From Pseudomonas sp. MTM4 (lineage in GTDB: Bacteria; Pseudomonadota; Gammaproteobacteria; Pseudomonadales; Pseudomonadaceae), in the NCBI RefSeq assembly GCF_019355055.1, contig NZ_CP048411.1, positions 868,001 through 932,000 on the forward strand: a DNA stretch of 64,000 nucleotides, read 5' to 3'. Shown one piece after another: positions 39,457-48,276 of the stretch. The first letter of the stretch is position 1. Each line of letters starts with the position of its first letter. The notes under the pieces are model-generated. The model searched no databases. It was not told where the DNA came from and saw nothing but the letters and a program-made list of their open reading frames with translations. The translations under genes were made by a program, and so were the position numbers.

Positions 39457-40415
39457 TGGGGGCCCTCCTGCTCCAGGCCGAACAGCGCCAACTCGCGCAG
39501 GCAACGATTTCGGTGATCGACTCCCGCGTCTGGACCGATGGTTGTCGCGGATATGCGCAAAGCGAAGGGTTGCTGACGTGCCGACAACTCGACGACCCAA
39601 TGGCAGAGCAGCGACAGCCGCGCCTCGAGATCGCCGTCGAGCGCATCCAGATCGAGCAGCGGTTCCTCCCCGAGCAAGGCGGTGAAATCCTTGACCAGCA
39701 AGCCCTGCCCACGGGAATAGGCCTTCCAGTTGAGACGTCGCCGTGAATCGCCCGGCTGCCAGGGCTTGAGCCCCTGGTAATCGTCAATGCCAGGCCCCGA
39801 TGCGCGGCTTCCCTCACGCTCTTCTTCGGCCACCCCGCCTGCTTCTGGCAGCTCGCCAACCGCAGGGCGGGGATATACCAGCGCGGCCAGTTGCAGGTCG
39901 ATCCAGCTCCAGGCCACCAGAATGCCCAGTGGGAAGCGGCTCTCGACACGCAGGCGCCCGGGCCGCAGCCAGCCACGGCGTTCGGTCGCCAGGCTCAAGT
40001 CGACCTCGCAAGTTCCACCCGCCGGTACGTCGACCACTTGCAGACCGCTTTTCGGCCATCCCAGCGCAACCGCCTGATAAAGACGTCCACGACTTTCCAG
40101 CCTGACCTGCAGACGCGCCTGTTCACCGAGAAACACAGCCTGCGAGCCACCGGCATGCAGCGTGAGCCCGGCCAGATTGCGCCAAGTATGCAGGATCGCG
40201 ACCATGTAGACCGAACCGAGCAGGAACGTCAGCGCGTAGGCGAGACTGTTCTGGTAATTGATCGCCGCAACCAGCATCAGCAGCAACGCAATCAGAAAGG
40301 TCATGCCCACCGGAGTCGGCATGATGAATATTCGCCGCTGGTCAAGGCGCATACTCGGACCCGGCGGGATGCGCTTCAGCAGCCAGCGATCACGTATCCG
40401 CGGTAGTAGTCGCAT
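39453..40415 (-). CDS. DUF58 domain protein (MoxR partner)
   Basis: A 320-residue protein with two closely spaced membrane helices (about 35-80; VGMTFLIALLLMLVAAINYQ and ALTFLLGSVYMVAIL) followed by a soluble part with the DUF58 signature EREGSRASGPGIDDYQGLKPWQPGDSRR region around residue 200. It lacks an obvious MIDAS DxSxS, as usual for the TgpA-linked subgroup. The start follows AAGGA. It overlaps tgpA and lies 33 bases after moxR; the three are probably co-transcribed and may form a chaperone-like assembly at the inner membrane. Confidence 0.9.
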   Translation of the reverse strand: MRLLPRIRDRWLLKRIPPGPSMRLDQRRIFIMPTPVGMTFLIALLLMLVAAINYQNSLAYALTFLLGSVYMVAILHTWRNLAGLTLHAGGSQAVFLGEQARLQVRLESRGRLYQAVALGWPKSGLQVVDVPAGGTCEVDLSLATERRGWLRPGRLRVESRFPLGILVAWSWIDLQLAALVYPRPAVGELPEAGGVAEEEREGSRASGPGIDDYQGLKPWQPGDSRRRLNWKAYSRGQGLLVKDFTALLGEEPLLDLDALDGDLEARLSLLCHWVVELSARQQPFALRISATTIGPDAGVDHRNRCLRELALFGLEQEGPQ

Positions 40416-40448
40416 GCTGATCCTTTGCGCAATTGCTGCGATTGCTCA

Positions 40449-41366
40449 TCAGAGCGCCGGCACTTCGCGCAGCAGCCACTGCACCAGGGCGCCGCCGCCG
40501 TGGCCGGTGGCATCGGCGCGCTCACGCAGACGATGGCCGACCACGGACGGCAGCACGGCCTGCACATCTTCCGGTATGGCGTAGTCGCGGCCATCGAGAA
40601 AGGCCCAGGCGCGTGCCGCGGCCAGCATCGCGAGACTGCCACGCGGCGACAGGCCCCAGGCGAACTGTGGTTGCGTGCGGGTGGCCTCGACCAGCCGCAG
40701 CACGTAATCGACCAACGCATCGCTGACCCGAACCTGCGCCACCACATCCTGAATTTCCACCAGCGCGGCGCGATCGAGCAGAGGCTCCAGCCGAACGAGC
40801 AAATCGCGACGCGAATCGCCCAGCAGCAGCGCTTTCTCTGCGGCTTTGGCCGGATAGCCCAGCGACAACCGCATGAGGAAGCGATCCAGTTGCGACTCGG
40901 GTAAAGAAAATGTACCGCCAGAACTGACCGGATTTTGCGTGGCGACGACGAAGAAGGGATCGGGCAATGGCCGCGTGGCGCCCTCGATGGTCACCTGCCC
41001 TTCTTCCATGGCTTCAAGCAATGCGCTCTGGCTTTTGGGCGTGGCCCGGTTGATTTCGTCGGCCAGAATCAGCTCGGAGAAGATCGGCCCCGGATGGAAC
41101 GCGAACTGGCCAGTGTCCTTGTCGAATACCGAGGTGCCGAGGATATCGCCCGGCAGCAGATCGGAGGTGAACTGAATCCGCTGAAACTCCAGTCCCATTA
41201 CCTTGGCGAGGGCGTGACTGAGGGTCGTCTTGCCCATGCCCGGCAGGTCCTCGATCAACAGATGCCCTCTCGCCAGCAGACAGGCCATGGCCAACCGCAC
41301 CTGTGATTGTTTGCCGAGCAGCACCTCATTCACCGCTCGCAGACAGACGTCCAATCTAGTGCGCAT
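40449..41366 (-). CDS. MoxR-family AAA ATPase
   Basis: A 305-residue AAA+ ATPase. Walker A is EDLPGMGKTTL (about 37-47), Walker B is SELILADEINRA, sensor I is VVATQNPVSSGG, and sensor II lies in the helical lid (SPRGSLAMLAAARAWA). These proteins act as chaperones for metal insertion or complex maturation with VWA-domain or DUF58 partners. The ATG at 41366 follows AAGGAG seven bases upstream; 22 further in-frame codons upstream are rejected. First gene of the moxR-DUF58-tgpA unit. Confidence 0.92.
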   Translation of the reverse strand: MRTRLDVCLRAVNEVLLGKQSQVRLAMACLLARGHLLIEDLPGMGKTTLSHALAKVMGLEFQRIQFTSDLLPGDILGTSVFDKDTGQFAFHPGPIFSELILADEINRATPKSQSALLEAMEEGQVTIEGATRPLPDPFFVVATQNPVSSGGTFSLPESQLDRFLMRLSLGYPAKAAEKALLLGDSRRDLLVRLEPLLDRAALVEIQDVVAQVRVSDALVDYVLRLVEATRTQPQFAWGLSPRGSLAMLAAARAWAFLDGRDYAIPEDVQAVLPSVVGHRLRERADATGHGGGALVQWLLREVPAL

Positions 41367-41566
41367 GCCGTTCTCCTTCTGTTCGTCCAGCGATGCTACT
41401 GACCCGGTACGCTCAGGCAAAGCCAGCTGCAATCTTTGTTGACGAAGTTGTGATCCGGAGCCTGATCAGACCCAGCGGCGATAGGACGACGCCAGCCTGC
41501 AACGCGCGCATGTTGGCGTCAGAATCGAGATTCGAGCCGACCGGCACATCGGCTCAGAAGAGAATG

Positions 41567-41591
41567 GGTGGCAGCCATAAAAGCTGCCACC
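41567..41591 (-). terminator. Terminator of the selD-mnmH-lipoprotein unit
   Basis: GGTGGCAGC (41567-41575) and GCTGCCACC (41583-41591) form a perfect nine-base stem with a seven-base loop, ten bases after the lipoprotein stop on the minus strand, followed by CATTCTCTTCT. A second smaller hairpin, GAGCCGA/TCGGCTC (41534-41555), comes next. The rest of the 235-base gap up to moxR holds nothing else I can support. Confidence 0.65.
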
Positions 41592-41601
41592 GGAAGTGCT
41601 G

Positions 41602-41880
41602 TCAGCGCCCCGCCCGTGATTCACGCAGGTAGAAGCGCGCCTTCTTGGCCTTTTCAACGCAGCCCTGGAACGCCTCGAATTGCTGTTGGGTCTTGGCGCC
41701 GGTCAGAAGAGCCATCGCCTTGGAATAGCTCACGGTGCCGGCGAAGCCTTCCGCTTCCGCGAGGCTCTGCTCTTCCCATGCTGCGTTCAGTTGCGAGGCG
41801 CAATTATCGCGATACGCGGTTTTCGCGGCGCAGCCTGTAAGGGCCAGCGCCAGAATGGACAAACAGATCAGATTTTTCAT
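41602..41880 (-). CDS. Small lipoprotein of unknown function
   Basis: A 92-residue protein with a typical lipoprotein signal (MKNLICLSILALALTGCAAK; lipobox LTGC, cysteine at residue 17). The mature part is helical with two more cysteines (RDNCAS and FQGCVEKAKKARFYL) that may form a disulfide. Residue +2 after the cysteine is alanine, so outer-membrane sorting is expected. The ATG at 41880 follows GAGAG. It is just downstream of mnmH on the same strand and perhaps co-transcribed. I recognise no family. Confidence 0.8.
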   Translation of the reverse strand: MKNLICLSILALALTGCAAKTAYRDNCASQLNAAWEEQSLAEAEGFAGTVSYSKAMALLTGAKTQQQFEAFQGCVEKAKKARFYLRESRAGR

Positions 41881-41891
41881 CGCTGCATCTC

Positions 41892-42998
41892 TCAATTGTG
41901 CTTACCTGCGGCGCGCTCGCGCAGGAATTCGACCACGGCGTCCTGCTCTCCCGCGAACTCGATTCGGGACGCTTTGCTCTCGCGCTGGTAGGCATACATG
42001 GGGTCGTAATATTGCCTCAGCAATGCCTCGATCCAGCCGCGATGCAGATCGACCGAGCCGCTAGTGGCCTGCTCGGCAAGCGCCTGTTCCATGATTGCAG
42101 CCAGTTGCTTGTAGCTCTCGCCACCGAGCCGCTTACTGATATTGACCAGACTTTGCCGCAAACGCTCGGCGAATGCTGTGAAGCCCTCCTCGCCCTGCTC
42201 ATGGATGAATTCGGCACAGAGATCGATCACATAGTCCTTGAGGATCCGTTCGACCCGCCCCTCGATGCTGTCTTCCAGCCACACCAGAGGATAACGCTGC
42301 ATGCCCTGGAACAGCGGCAGCGGGATCGAGCAGCGCCCCACCAGCCGCGCCTCGTCTTCGAGCACGAACTGCCTGACACCGGCGTGCTGCAGCTTCAGCA
42401 AGCGAATCGCCAGTGCGTTCTCGAAATCGATCTGCGCCGGTTGCGGCGTGGCGCGCTTGCCAAAACTCGAGCCTCGGTGATTGGCGATGCTTTCCAGGTC
42501 GACGCTGTGGTCCAGGCGCGCCAGTACTTCGGTCTTGCCGGTACCGGTCATGCCACCCACCAGCACGAAATCGTCGTGCGCCGCCGCATGCTCAAGCGTA
42601 TCGAGCAGAAAATGGCGCATCGCCTTGTAGCCGCCGGTCACGCGCGGATAGTCGATTCCCGCCTCGGTCTTGAGCCATTGCTGGACCAATTGCGAACGCA
42701 GCCCGCCACGGAAACAGTAGATGTAGCCCTGCGGATTGTGACGTGCGAAGTCGGCCCACGCCTGGATGCGCTCGGCCTTGAGTTTCCCACTGACCAGGCG
42801 GTGACCGAGTTCGAGCGCCGCCTGCTGGCCGTGTTGCTTGTAGCAGGTGCCGACTTTCTGCCGCTCGACGTCGTTCATCAGTGGCAGATTGACTACGCCC
42901 GGGAAAGCGCCTTTGGCAAACTCCACGGGTGCACGGGCATCCATCATCGGAACATCGTTGAGAAACAGTTCGCGAAAGTTGCTGGTATCGCTGCGCAT
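41892..42998 (-). CDS. mnmH: tRNA 2-selenouridine synthase MnmH (SelU/YbbB)
   Basis: A 368-residue enzyme that replaces sulfur by selenium (via geranylation) at the wobble 2-thiouridine of Lys, Glu and Gln tRNAs. The N-terminal rhodanese domain has the active cysteine in [11 protein letters not shown] (near residue 95). A P-loop domain follows, with Walker [12 protein letters not shown] (about 145-155). The gene starts at the ATG at 42998, which shares one base with the selD stop (TGATG); a TTG one codon earlier is also in frame. SelD supplies its selenophosphate. Confidence 0.95.
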   Translation of the reverse strand: MRSDTSNFRELFLNDVPMMDARAPVEFAKGAFPGVVNLPLMNDVERQKVGTCYKQHGQQAALELGHRLVSGKLKAERIQAWADFARHNPQGYIYCFRGGLRSQLVQQWLKTEAGIDYPRVTGGYKAMRHFLLDTLEHAAAHDDFVLVGGMTGTGKTEVLARLDHSVDLESIANHRGSSFGKRATPQPAQIDFENALAIRLLKLQHAGVRQFVLEDEARLVGRCSIPLPLFQGMQRYPLVWLEDSIEGRVERILKDYVIDLCAEFIHEQGEEGFTAFAERLRQSLVNISKRLGGESYKQLAAIMEQALAEQATSGSVDLHRGWIEALLRQYYDPMYAYQRESKASRIEFAGEQDAVVEFLRERAAGKHN

Positions 42999-44032
42999 CA
43001 ACAGACCTCGACCGCAAAGGCGCCGGCATCGACCAACTCGCCGATCGGTTCCAATGCCAGACCGAGCTCGGCTGCGACCGAGAGGAATTCCGCCTCGCCT
43101 TCGGGCGCCACCGCCACCAGCAGTCCACCGCTGGTTTGCGGGTCGCAGAGCAGTTGCTTGTGCGCTTCATCGAGCGTGGCGATGCGGTCGCCATAACTTT
43201 CGAAGTTGCGCCCGGTGCCACCGGGAACGCAGCCCTGCTCCAGGTAGTACTCGACGCCTTCCAGACGCGGCACGCGGGCGTAATCGATGCGCGCAGTCAC
43301 GCCGCTGCCATCGGCCATTTCTACCAGATGCCCGAGCAGGCCGAAACCGGTGACGTCAGTCATGGCGCGAACGCCCGCGAGCTTGCCGAAGCGGCTGCCT
43401 GGCCGGTTGAGCGTGCACATCAGATCACGCGCCCGGCCGACGTCTTCGTCCCGCAGCTTGGCCTTCTTTTCCGCGGTGGTGAAAATGCCGATGCCCAGCG
43501 GCTTGGTCAGATAAAGCTTGCACCCGACCGACGCCGTATCGTTGCGCTTCATCTGGGCTTTGTTCACCAGACCGGTAACCGCCAGGCCGAAGATCGGCTC
43601 GGGCGCGTCGATCGAATGGCCGCCGGCCAGCGGAATTCCTGCTGCATCACAGACGGCTCGCCCTCCAGCGATCACTTCGCGGGCCACTTCCGGCGGGAGC
43701 AGGTTGACCGGCCAGCCAAGAATCGCGATGGCCATCAGCGGATCACCGCCCATGGCATAGATGTCACTGATCGCGTTGGTAGCGGCAATGCGGCCGAAGT
43801 CGAACGGATCGTCGACGATGGGCATGAAAAAATCAGTGGTCGACACCACGCCGCGCTCTTCGTCGATGCCGTACACGGCGGCATCGTCACGCGAGGCGTT
43901 GCCGACCCACAGGCGCGGATCGAGATTCTGCGCGCCACTGCCGGCGAGGATCACATCCAGCACCTTCGGGGAAATCTTGCAGCCGCAGCCGGCACCATGG
44001 CTGTACTGAGTAAGGCGAATGGGTTCGCTCAT
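42998..44032 (-). CDS. selD: Selenide, water dikinase SelD
   Basis: A 344-residue enzyme producing selenophosphate from selenide and ATP. The N-terminal catalytic loop GAGCGCK has cysteines at 16 and 18 and Lys19; the first position is Cys, not selenocysteine. Nucleotide-binding segments include [20 protein letters not shown] and [19 protein letters not shown]. The last visible use of its product in the window is mnmH, immediately downstream and overlapping by one base. No selenoprotein machinery (selA, selB, tRNA-Sec) is present here, so tRNA modification is the supported role. Confidence 0.96.
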   Translation of the reverse strand: MSEPIRLTQYSHGAGCGCKISPKVLDVILAGSGAQNLDPRLWVGNASRDDAAVYGIDEERGVVSTTDFFMPIVDDPFDFGRIAATNAISDIYAMGGDPLMAIAILGWPVNLLPPEVAREVIAGGRAVCDAAGIPLAGGHSIDAPEPIFGLAVTGLVNKAQMKRNDTASVGCKLYLTKPLGIGIFTTAEKKAKLRDEDVGRARDLMCTLNRPGSRFGKLAGVRAMTDVTGFGLLGHLVEMADGSGVTARIDYARVPRLEGVEYYLEQGCVPGGTGRNFESYGDRIATLDEAHKQLLCDPQTSGGLLVAVAPEGEAEFLSVAAELGLALEPIGELVDAGAFAVEVC

Positions 44033-44143
44033 CTGGAAAGGCCCTCATGACGCTGGCAAAACGGGCGCCGATTGTAGCAAAGGCCAGAGCCGCCTTCGCT
44101 GCGCCGCGAGGGTGATGTTTTCGTTGCACGCTTGGCTTTAACT

Positions 44144-44172
44144 TGAAGCTTGCGGCATGAAGCTTGAAGCTA
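44144..44172. repeat. Short tandem TGAAGCTTG repeat before the patatin gene
   Basis: TGAAGCTTG occurs at 44144-44152 and 44158-44166, with a third partial copy TTGAAGCT at 44164-44171. Each copy contains AAGCTT, so the repeats are also self-complementary. Similar 'gaagcttg' clusters are common in intergenic pseudomonad DNA in my experience. Their function is unknown. Confidence 0.4.
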
Positions 44173-44197
44173 TTGCCCCTGCCATAGGGAGAATCGC

Positions 44198-45184
44198 ATG
44201 GGCAACAAGGTCGCACTGGTACTGGGGTCGGGTGGCGCGCGCGGTTATGCGCATATCGGGGTCATCGATGAACTGACGGCGCGGGGCTATGAAATCAAAT
44301 GCGTCGCAGGCTGCTCGATGGGTGCGGTGGTTGGTGGAATCTACGCAGCGGGCAAACTGGACGAGTATCGCGATTGGGTCGAAAGCCTGGATTACCTGGA
44401 CATGCTGCGCCTGGTCGATCCAAGTTTCAGTCTCGGGGCGATACGAGGTGAGAAGATCTTCGGACGTATTCGCGACATGCTGGGCTCGATCAACATCGAG
44501 GATCTGCCGATCCCCTTCACAGCCGTCGCGGCCGACCTGACCAACCAGCAGGAAATATGGTTTCAGGAAGGCAACCTGGAGCAGGCGATGCGCGCCTCGG
44601 CAGCCATCCCGAGCCTGTTCACGCCGGTTATGCAGGGCAACCGGATGCTGGTGGACGGTGGCATCCTCAATCCGTTGCCGATCGTGCCGGTGGTTTCCGC
44701 CCACTGCGACATCATCATCGCGGTCAACCTCAACGCCAACAACCATCGGCAGTACCCGCTGCCGGAGATAATCCGTCCGGGTCGCTTCGATGCGATGGTC
44801 AACTCGATCAGCTCGCACATCCCGTTCTGGCGCAGCAAGGGATTGGAAGAGCAACTTGCAGAGCTTCAGGCTGCGGAAGAAGGCGATGGCACCCAGCCGC
44901 CGGCAGCGCCCACCGGGCAGAGCGCGCCGAAATCGGCAGAAGGATCGATGGTCGTGGATGTGGGTAGCCCAGCGTCCTTGCTGGAGCTTATCAACCAGAG
45001 CTTCGAAGTCATGCAATCCTCGTTAACGCAGTACAAGATCGCCGGTTATCCGCCGAACGTGCTGGTCAACATTCCCAAGCGCGCGTGCCGCTTTTACGAG
45101 TTCTACAAGGCGCCGGAGCTAATCAAGCTGGGTCAGATCGTCGCCCGAGACACGCTCGACAAGTACGAGGAGGAACAGCTTTAG
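44198..45184 (+). CDS. Patatin-like phospholipase (RssA/NTE-type)
   Basis: A 328-residue cytoplasmic patatin-fold hydrolase. The oxyanion loop is GSGGARGYAHIG (residues 10-21), the nucleophile elbow is GCSMGA with serine near residue 40, and the catalytic Asp is in LVDGGILNPLP. The C-terminal third has an acidic, Ala/Gly/Pro-rich insert (about 225-255) and ends in a helical region. AGGGAG upstream supports the start. Likely a lipase or lysophospholipase; the substrate is unknown. It is divergent from selD and convergent with the permease gene. Confidence 0.88.
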   Translation: MGNKVALVLGSGGARGYAHIGVIDELTARGYEIKCVAGCSMGAVVGGIYAAGKLDEYRDWVESLDYLDMLRLVDPSFSLGAIRGEKIFGRIRDMLGSINIEDLPIPFTAVAADLTNQQEIWFQEGNLEQAMRASAAIPSLFTPVMQGNRMLVDGGILNPLPIVPVVSAHCDIIIAVNLNANNHRQYPLPEIIRPGRFDAMVNSISSHIPFWRSKGLEEQLAELQAAEEGDGTQPPAAPTGQSAPKSAEGSMVVDVGSPASLLELINQSFEVMQSSLTQYKIAGYPPNVLVNIPKRACRFYEFYKAPELIKLGQIVARDTLDKYEEEQL

Positions 45185-45202
45185 TCACCGCTGATCGCCC
45201 TT

Positions 45203-46294
45203 TCAGCGAGAGTGCGTCTGATCGAATCCACTGCCCGGCAGCTTTTCCGGGCTAGCGGCTTCCGGCACTTCCTTGATCAGCCAGTCACCCAACAGGCTGT
45301 AGGCAACCGCCAGCAGCGTCGGGCCTAGGAACAGGCCCATGAAACCGAACGCCAGTACGCCGCCAAACACGCCAAGCAGCACGACTACCAACGGCAGATT
45401 ACCGCCCCGGCTGATCAAGTAGGGCTTCAGCACGTTGTCCACGCCGCTGATGATGAACATGCCCCAGACACCGAGAAACACTGCCATACCGTACTGGCCC
45501 TGCCAGGCCAGCCAGGCCACCGCTGGCCCCCACACCAGTGGCGGAACCATCAGAAAGCTGAACGCGAAGGTCAGCAGGCCGAGAATCAACGCGCCTGGTA
45601 TGCCGGCAATGCTGAACCCCACATAAGCGAGAATCGCCTGGGCAGCGGCCGTACCGATCACACCGTTGACGACACGCTGTACCGTACCGGCTACCAACTC
45701 TAGGTAATGATCAGCACGGTCGCCAATCAACCGATGCAGCAGGCTGTGAATGAAGGCCGCGAGTTTCGGTCCGTCGCGGTAGAAGAAAAACACCAGCACC
45801 AGGCTGAGCGCCAGCTCCAGCATCCCACCGCCAATGCGTGCACTGCGCACCAGCATCCAGTTGCCGACCTGGCCGATGTAGGGCCGAATGGTGGCAAAAA
45901 AGGCCGTGCCCTGTTCGTCCAGAGTGTTCCATAGCGCTAACAAACGATCGCCTACCAGTGGCAACTCACCGACCCACTCGGGGGGCGGCGGCAAGCCTTG
46001 CATCTGAAGGTTGTGCACCAGCACGTTGACCTCTCGAATGTGGTCGGCGATGTTGAAGCCCAGCCACACCAGCGGCACCGCTACCGACACCATCCAGCCA
46101 AACGTTAGCAGCGTTGCGGCGAGCGTAGAGTTGCCTTTCAGCCAGCGTGTCAGTACGCGCATGATCGGCCAGCTCGCGAAGGCCAGCACCGCTGCCCAGA
46201 ACAACGCGGAAGCAAACGGAGCCAGCACCCACACACAGGCACCGAGCAGTACCAGGAGCAGAATCTGCACCAGCAGACGATCGTTGTTGAGCAT
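45203..46294 (-). CDS. AI-2E family transporter / PerM-like permease (YdiK type)
   Basis: A 363-residue membrane protein with the PF01594 topology: paired helices near the N-terminus (about 5-55), a helix around 65-85, a long amphipathic segment (about 90-150), then helices from about 155 to 345 (VLVFFFYRDGPKL is a family hallmark). Members are named after one AI-2 exporter but transport various substrates or ions, and this one is not necessarily linked to signalling. The ATG at 46294 (MLNNDRLLVQ) is preferred to upstream starts. Confidence 0.88.
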   Translation of the reverse strand: MLNNDRLLVQILLLVLLGACVWVLAPFASALFWAAVLAFASWPIMRVLTRWLKGNSTLAATLLTFGWMVSVAVPLVWLGFNIADHIREVNVLVHNLQMQGLPPPPEWVGELPLVGDRLLALWNTLDEQGTAFFATIRPYIGQVGNWMLVRSARIGGGMLELALSLVLVFFFYRDGPKLAAFIHSLLHRLIGDRADHYLELVAGTVQRVVNGVIGTAAAQAILAYVGFSIAGIPGALILGLLTFAFSFLMVPPLVWGPAVAWLAWQGQYGMAVFLGVWGMFIISGVDNVLKPYLISRGGNLPLVVVLLGVFGGVLAFGFMGLFLGPTLLAVAYSLLGDWLIKEVPEAASPEKLPGSGFDQTHSR

Positions 46295-46329
46295 CAGGTT
46301 ACCTATCGAAAAAAACGTGGCGCGAGCAA

Positions 46330-46347
46330 AGCGCACCGGGCAGTGCG
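46330..46347 (-). terminator. Possible hairpin after the DUF4892 gene
   Basis: GCGCAC (46330-46335) and GTGCGC (46342-46347) form a six-base stem with a six-base loop, 22 bases after the DUF4892 stop and followed on the minus strand by TTTGC. Weak terminator candidate. Confidence 0.35.
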
Positions 46348-46369
46348 CCATTGCAGTCTGAAACGCCCT

Positions 46370-47173
46370 TCAGCGCAACAGTTTGATTCGCAAGCCACTC
46401 TCTTCGGACACTTCGGCCTCCAGGCGTCGCGCCCGGATTCGCTCCTGCGTCAAGGCCTCATGCCACTCCGCCGCCCCCTCGCCCTCCAGTGCCACTCGAA
46501 TAGTGCTGTCGAGCCGCAGCACATTGGCCAGCAGGGCGCCCCACTCCGCCGTGGGTTCTTGAGGCAACCGCGGCAGCCAGAGCTCGCCGGTACTCTTCAG
46601 TTGGCGCAACAACGTTGCCGGATTCGGCAAAATGACGCCAAGCGTCTCATCGGGACTGAACTGTTCCACTTGCAGATAAGGGCGACCATTGCCACGGGTG
46701 ATGCCATAAAGCGCCATGAAGCGGTCGGAATCGCCAGGCAGGCGCGCCAACAGATAAGCCTGTCGGGCATCGGGGCCATAGAGCGTCGAGCGCTCGAATA
46801 TCTCATTGGCCCATAGACTGCTCGATCCACACTCGCGCCCTTCGCACCAGAAGAGCAATTCGGCACCGCTTTCCAACAGGCTATTGCGCGCCCGCTCGAA
46901 TGCTTCGATACCGGTATGGACCGCCGGTAACAGGTAAGTCACGGCCGTCAGTTGGCCGCTCGCCGTAACCTGATCGCTCATCCGCAGGCGACCGCTGATT
47001 CGCCGAATCGAATCCAACGGGTAGGTCCGCTCCAGCACCGGCTGTTCCTTGAACGCCACGATCTGCGCCTGCGGATAGCGTGGCAGCGAATCGAAATCCC
47101 GGCTACCAGGAAGGTCAGCAGCGCTCACCACACCGGCAAAAGCTCCCAATGTGAAAACCCATGCAGCTCGCAT
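46370..47173 (-). CDS. Exported DUF4892-family protein
   Basis: A 267-residue protein with a signal peptide (WVFTLGAFAGVVSAA) and a single soluble region. I recognise the arrangement DLPGSRDFDSLPRYPQAQIVAF at the mature N-terminus and LLFWCEGRECGSSSLWANEIF with two cysteines, which fit the DUF4892 family of pseudomonads. The C-terminus is charged and Glu-rich. The ATG at 47173 follows GAGGG. Function unknown; probably periplasmic or outer-membrane associated. Confidence 0.8.
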   Translation of the reverse strand: MRAAWVFTLGAFAGVVSAADLPGSRDFDSLPRYPQAQIVAFKEQPVLERTYPLDSIRRISGRLRMSDQVTASGQLTAVTYLLPAVHTGIEAFERARNSLLESGAELLFWCEGRECGSSSLWANEIFERSTLYGPDARQAYLLARLPGDSDRFMALYGITRGNGRPYLQVEQFSPDETLGVILPNPATLLRQLKSTGELWLPRLPQEPTAEWGALLANVLRLDSTIRVALEGEGAAEWHEALTQERIRARRLEAEVSEESGLRIKLLR

Positions 47174-47181
47174 ACCGGCCC

Positions 47182-47316
47182 TCAACGAATCACACCGCAA
47201 GCTTCTAGACATTCGGGTGCGCTTCTGAGCAGCTGCGTGCAAGAAGACAGGCCGAGTTCATCGAGCACAACGGATACCGTGTGGCCTTGGGCTTGGTGTG
47301 TATGGATGGCAATCAT
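47182..47316 (-). CDS. Possible small ORF, 44 residues
   Basis: An ATG at 47316 follows AGGGA seven bases upstream and opens a 44-codon frame (beginning MIAIHTHQAQGHTVSVV) that ends ten bases before the DUF4892 start. It contains two cysteine-bearing segments (LSSCTQLLRS, PECLEACGVIR). I know no homologue. It could be a genuine small protein or only chance; the rest of the gap from 47174 to 47418 shows nothing else. Confidence 0.3.
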   Translation of the reverse strand: MIAIHTHQAQGHTVSVVLDELGLSSCTQLLRSAPECLEACGVIR

Positions 47317-47418
47317 GGGTGGTCCCTGCTGAGGCGATTGCCCAGCCTCACCAGTTGGCAAAAGCAAGTCAAGCAAGGCTTTGCGACAGATTCTTGCGTA
47401 ACTGCGCTACCGCCTGAG

Positions 47419-48276
47419 TCAAGACGCGAAGAAGGGATTGAAAACAGCCGAAACCGCTTCGGCACCTGCCTGATCATCCAAGTGCAGATGGTGCCCGCCG
47501 GGCAATCGATGCAACGTGAACGGCAAGGAATCGCATAACTCAAGCGTTTCGGGCCGGGTCATCAGCCCCTGCTCCGCCAGGATCAGGCTGGCCGGACAGG
47601 CCACCCGCTGAGCGAATGCCAGCGCGTGCGCACGCGTCAAGCGCATTGGGGACGGCAGCATGAGCCGGGCATCAGTACGCCAGGTATAGCCACCCGGAAC
47701 CGGCATCAACCCCCGCAGGGCAAGGCGCTCGGCCGCCTCCAGGCTGACCGCTCCGACACCTTTCATGCGCGCCGCGACAGCCTGTTCGAAAGTGGCATAG
47801 ACCGGTTTGCGTTTCTCATCGACGGAGAGCAGCGCCTGCAACGATTCGCCGAGCTTCTGCGGCGCGGTGTCGGCCTCACCAGTAAAGGGGATCACCCCAT
47901 CGATCAATGCCAGACGCTCGATTCGATCGGGCATGGCGCCGGCCAATAGCACCGACACAATCGCCCCCATCGAATGACCCAACAGGGAGAACTGCTGCCA
48001 GCCGAATTGCTCGGCAGTCTGCAGCACGTCGTGAGCGTAATCCCAGATGTTGTAGGCGGCACCGACCGGACGATGATCGGAATGACCATGTCCCGGCAAG
48101 TCCAGCGCGACGATACGGACGCCGTTCAGCAACGGCGCCAGACGGGAAAAGGTAGCGGCATTGTCCAGCCAGCCGTGCAACGCAATGACTGGCCGACCAT
48201 CCTCTGGACCGTAGAGATGCGCCGCGACTTCGATATGCGGTAGGCTCAGGCGAATCTCTTCAAACACGACAGTCAT
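47419..48276 (-). CDS. Alpha/beta hydrolase
   Basis: A 285-residue alpha/beta-hydrolase. The oxyanion region is VIALHGWLDNAATF, the nucleophile elbow is LLGHSMGAIVS (Ser near residue 105), and the catalytic His is in LPGGHHLHLDD at the C-terminus. No signal peptide, so it is cytoplasmic. Substrate unknown; resemblance is to general esterase/lactonase-type enzymes. The ATG at 48276 overlaps the stop of the next hydrolase gene upstream (ATGA), so the two are translated together. Confidence 0.85.
   Translation of the reverse strand: MTVVFEEIRLSLPHIEVAAHLYGPEDGRPVIALHGWLDNAATFSRLAPLLNGVRIVALDLPGHGHSDHRPVGAAYNIWDYAHDVLQTAEQFGWQQFSLLGHSMGAIVSVLLAGAMPDRIERLALIDGVIPFTGEADTAPQKLGESLQALLSVDEKRKPVYATFEQAVAARMKGVGAVSLEAAERLALRGLMPVPGGYTWRTDARLMLPSPMRLTRAHALAFAQRVACPASLILAEQGLMTRPETLELCDSLPFTLHRLPGGHHLHLDDQAGAEAVSAVFNPFFAS

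Noticed and set aside
38669..39976. A 435-codon open frame overlapping tgpA and the DUF58 gene on the same strand
   Set aside because: It is out of frame with both well-supported genes and rich in Arg, Ala and Pro without any fold.
41898..43196. A 432-codon open frame on the plus strand
   Set aside because: It is antisense to mnmH and selD, which are certain; the product has biased composition and no motif.
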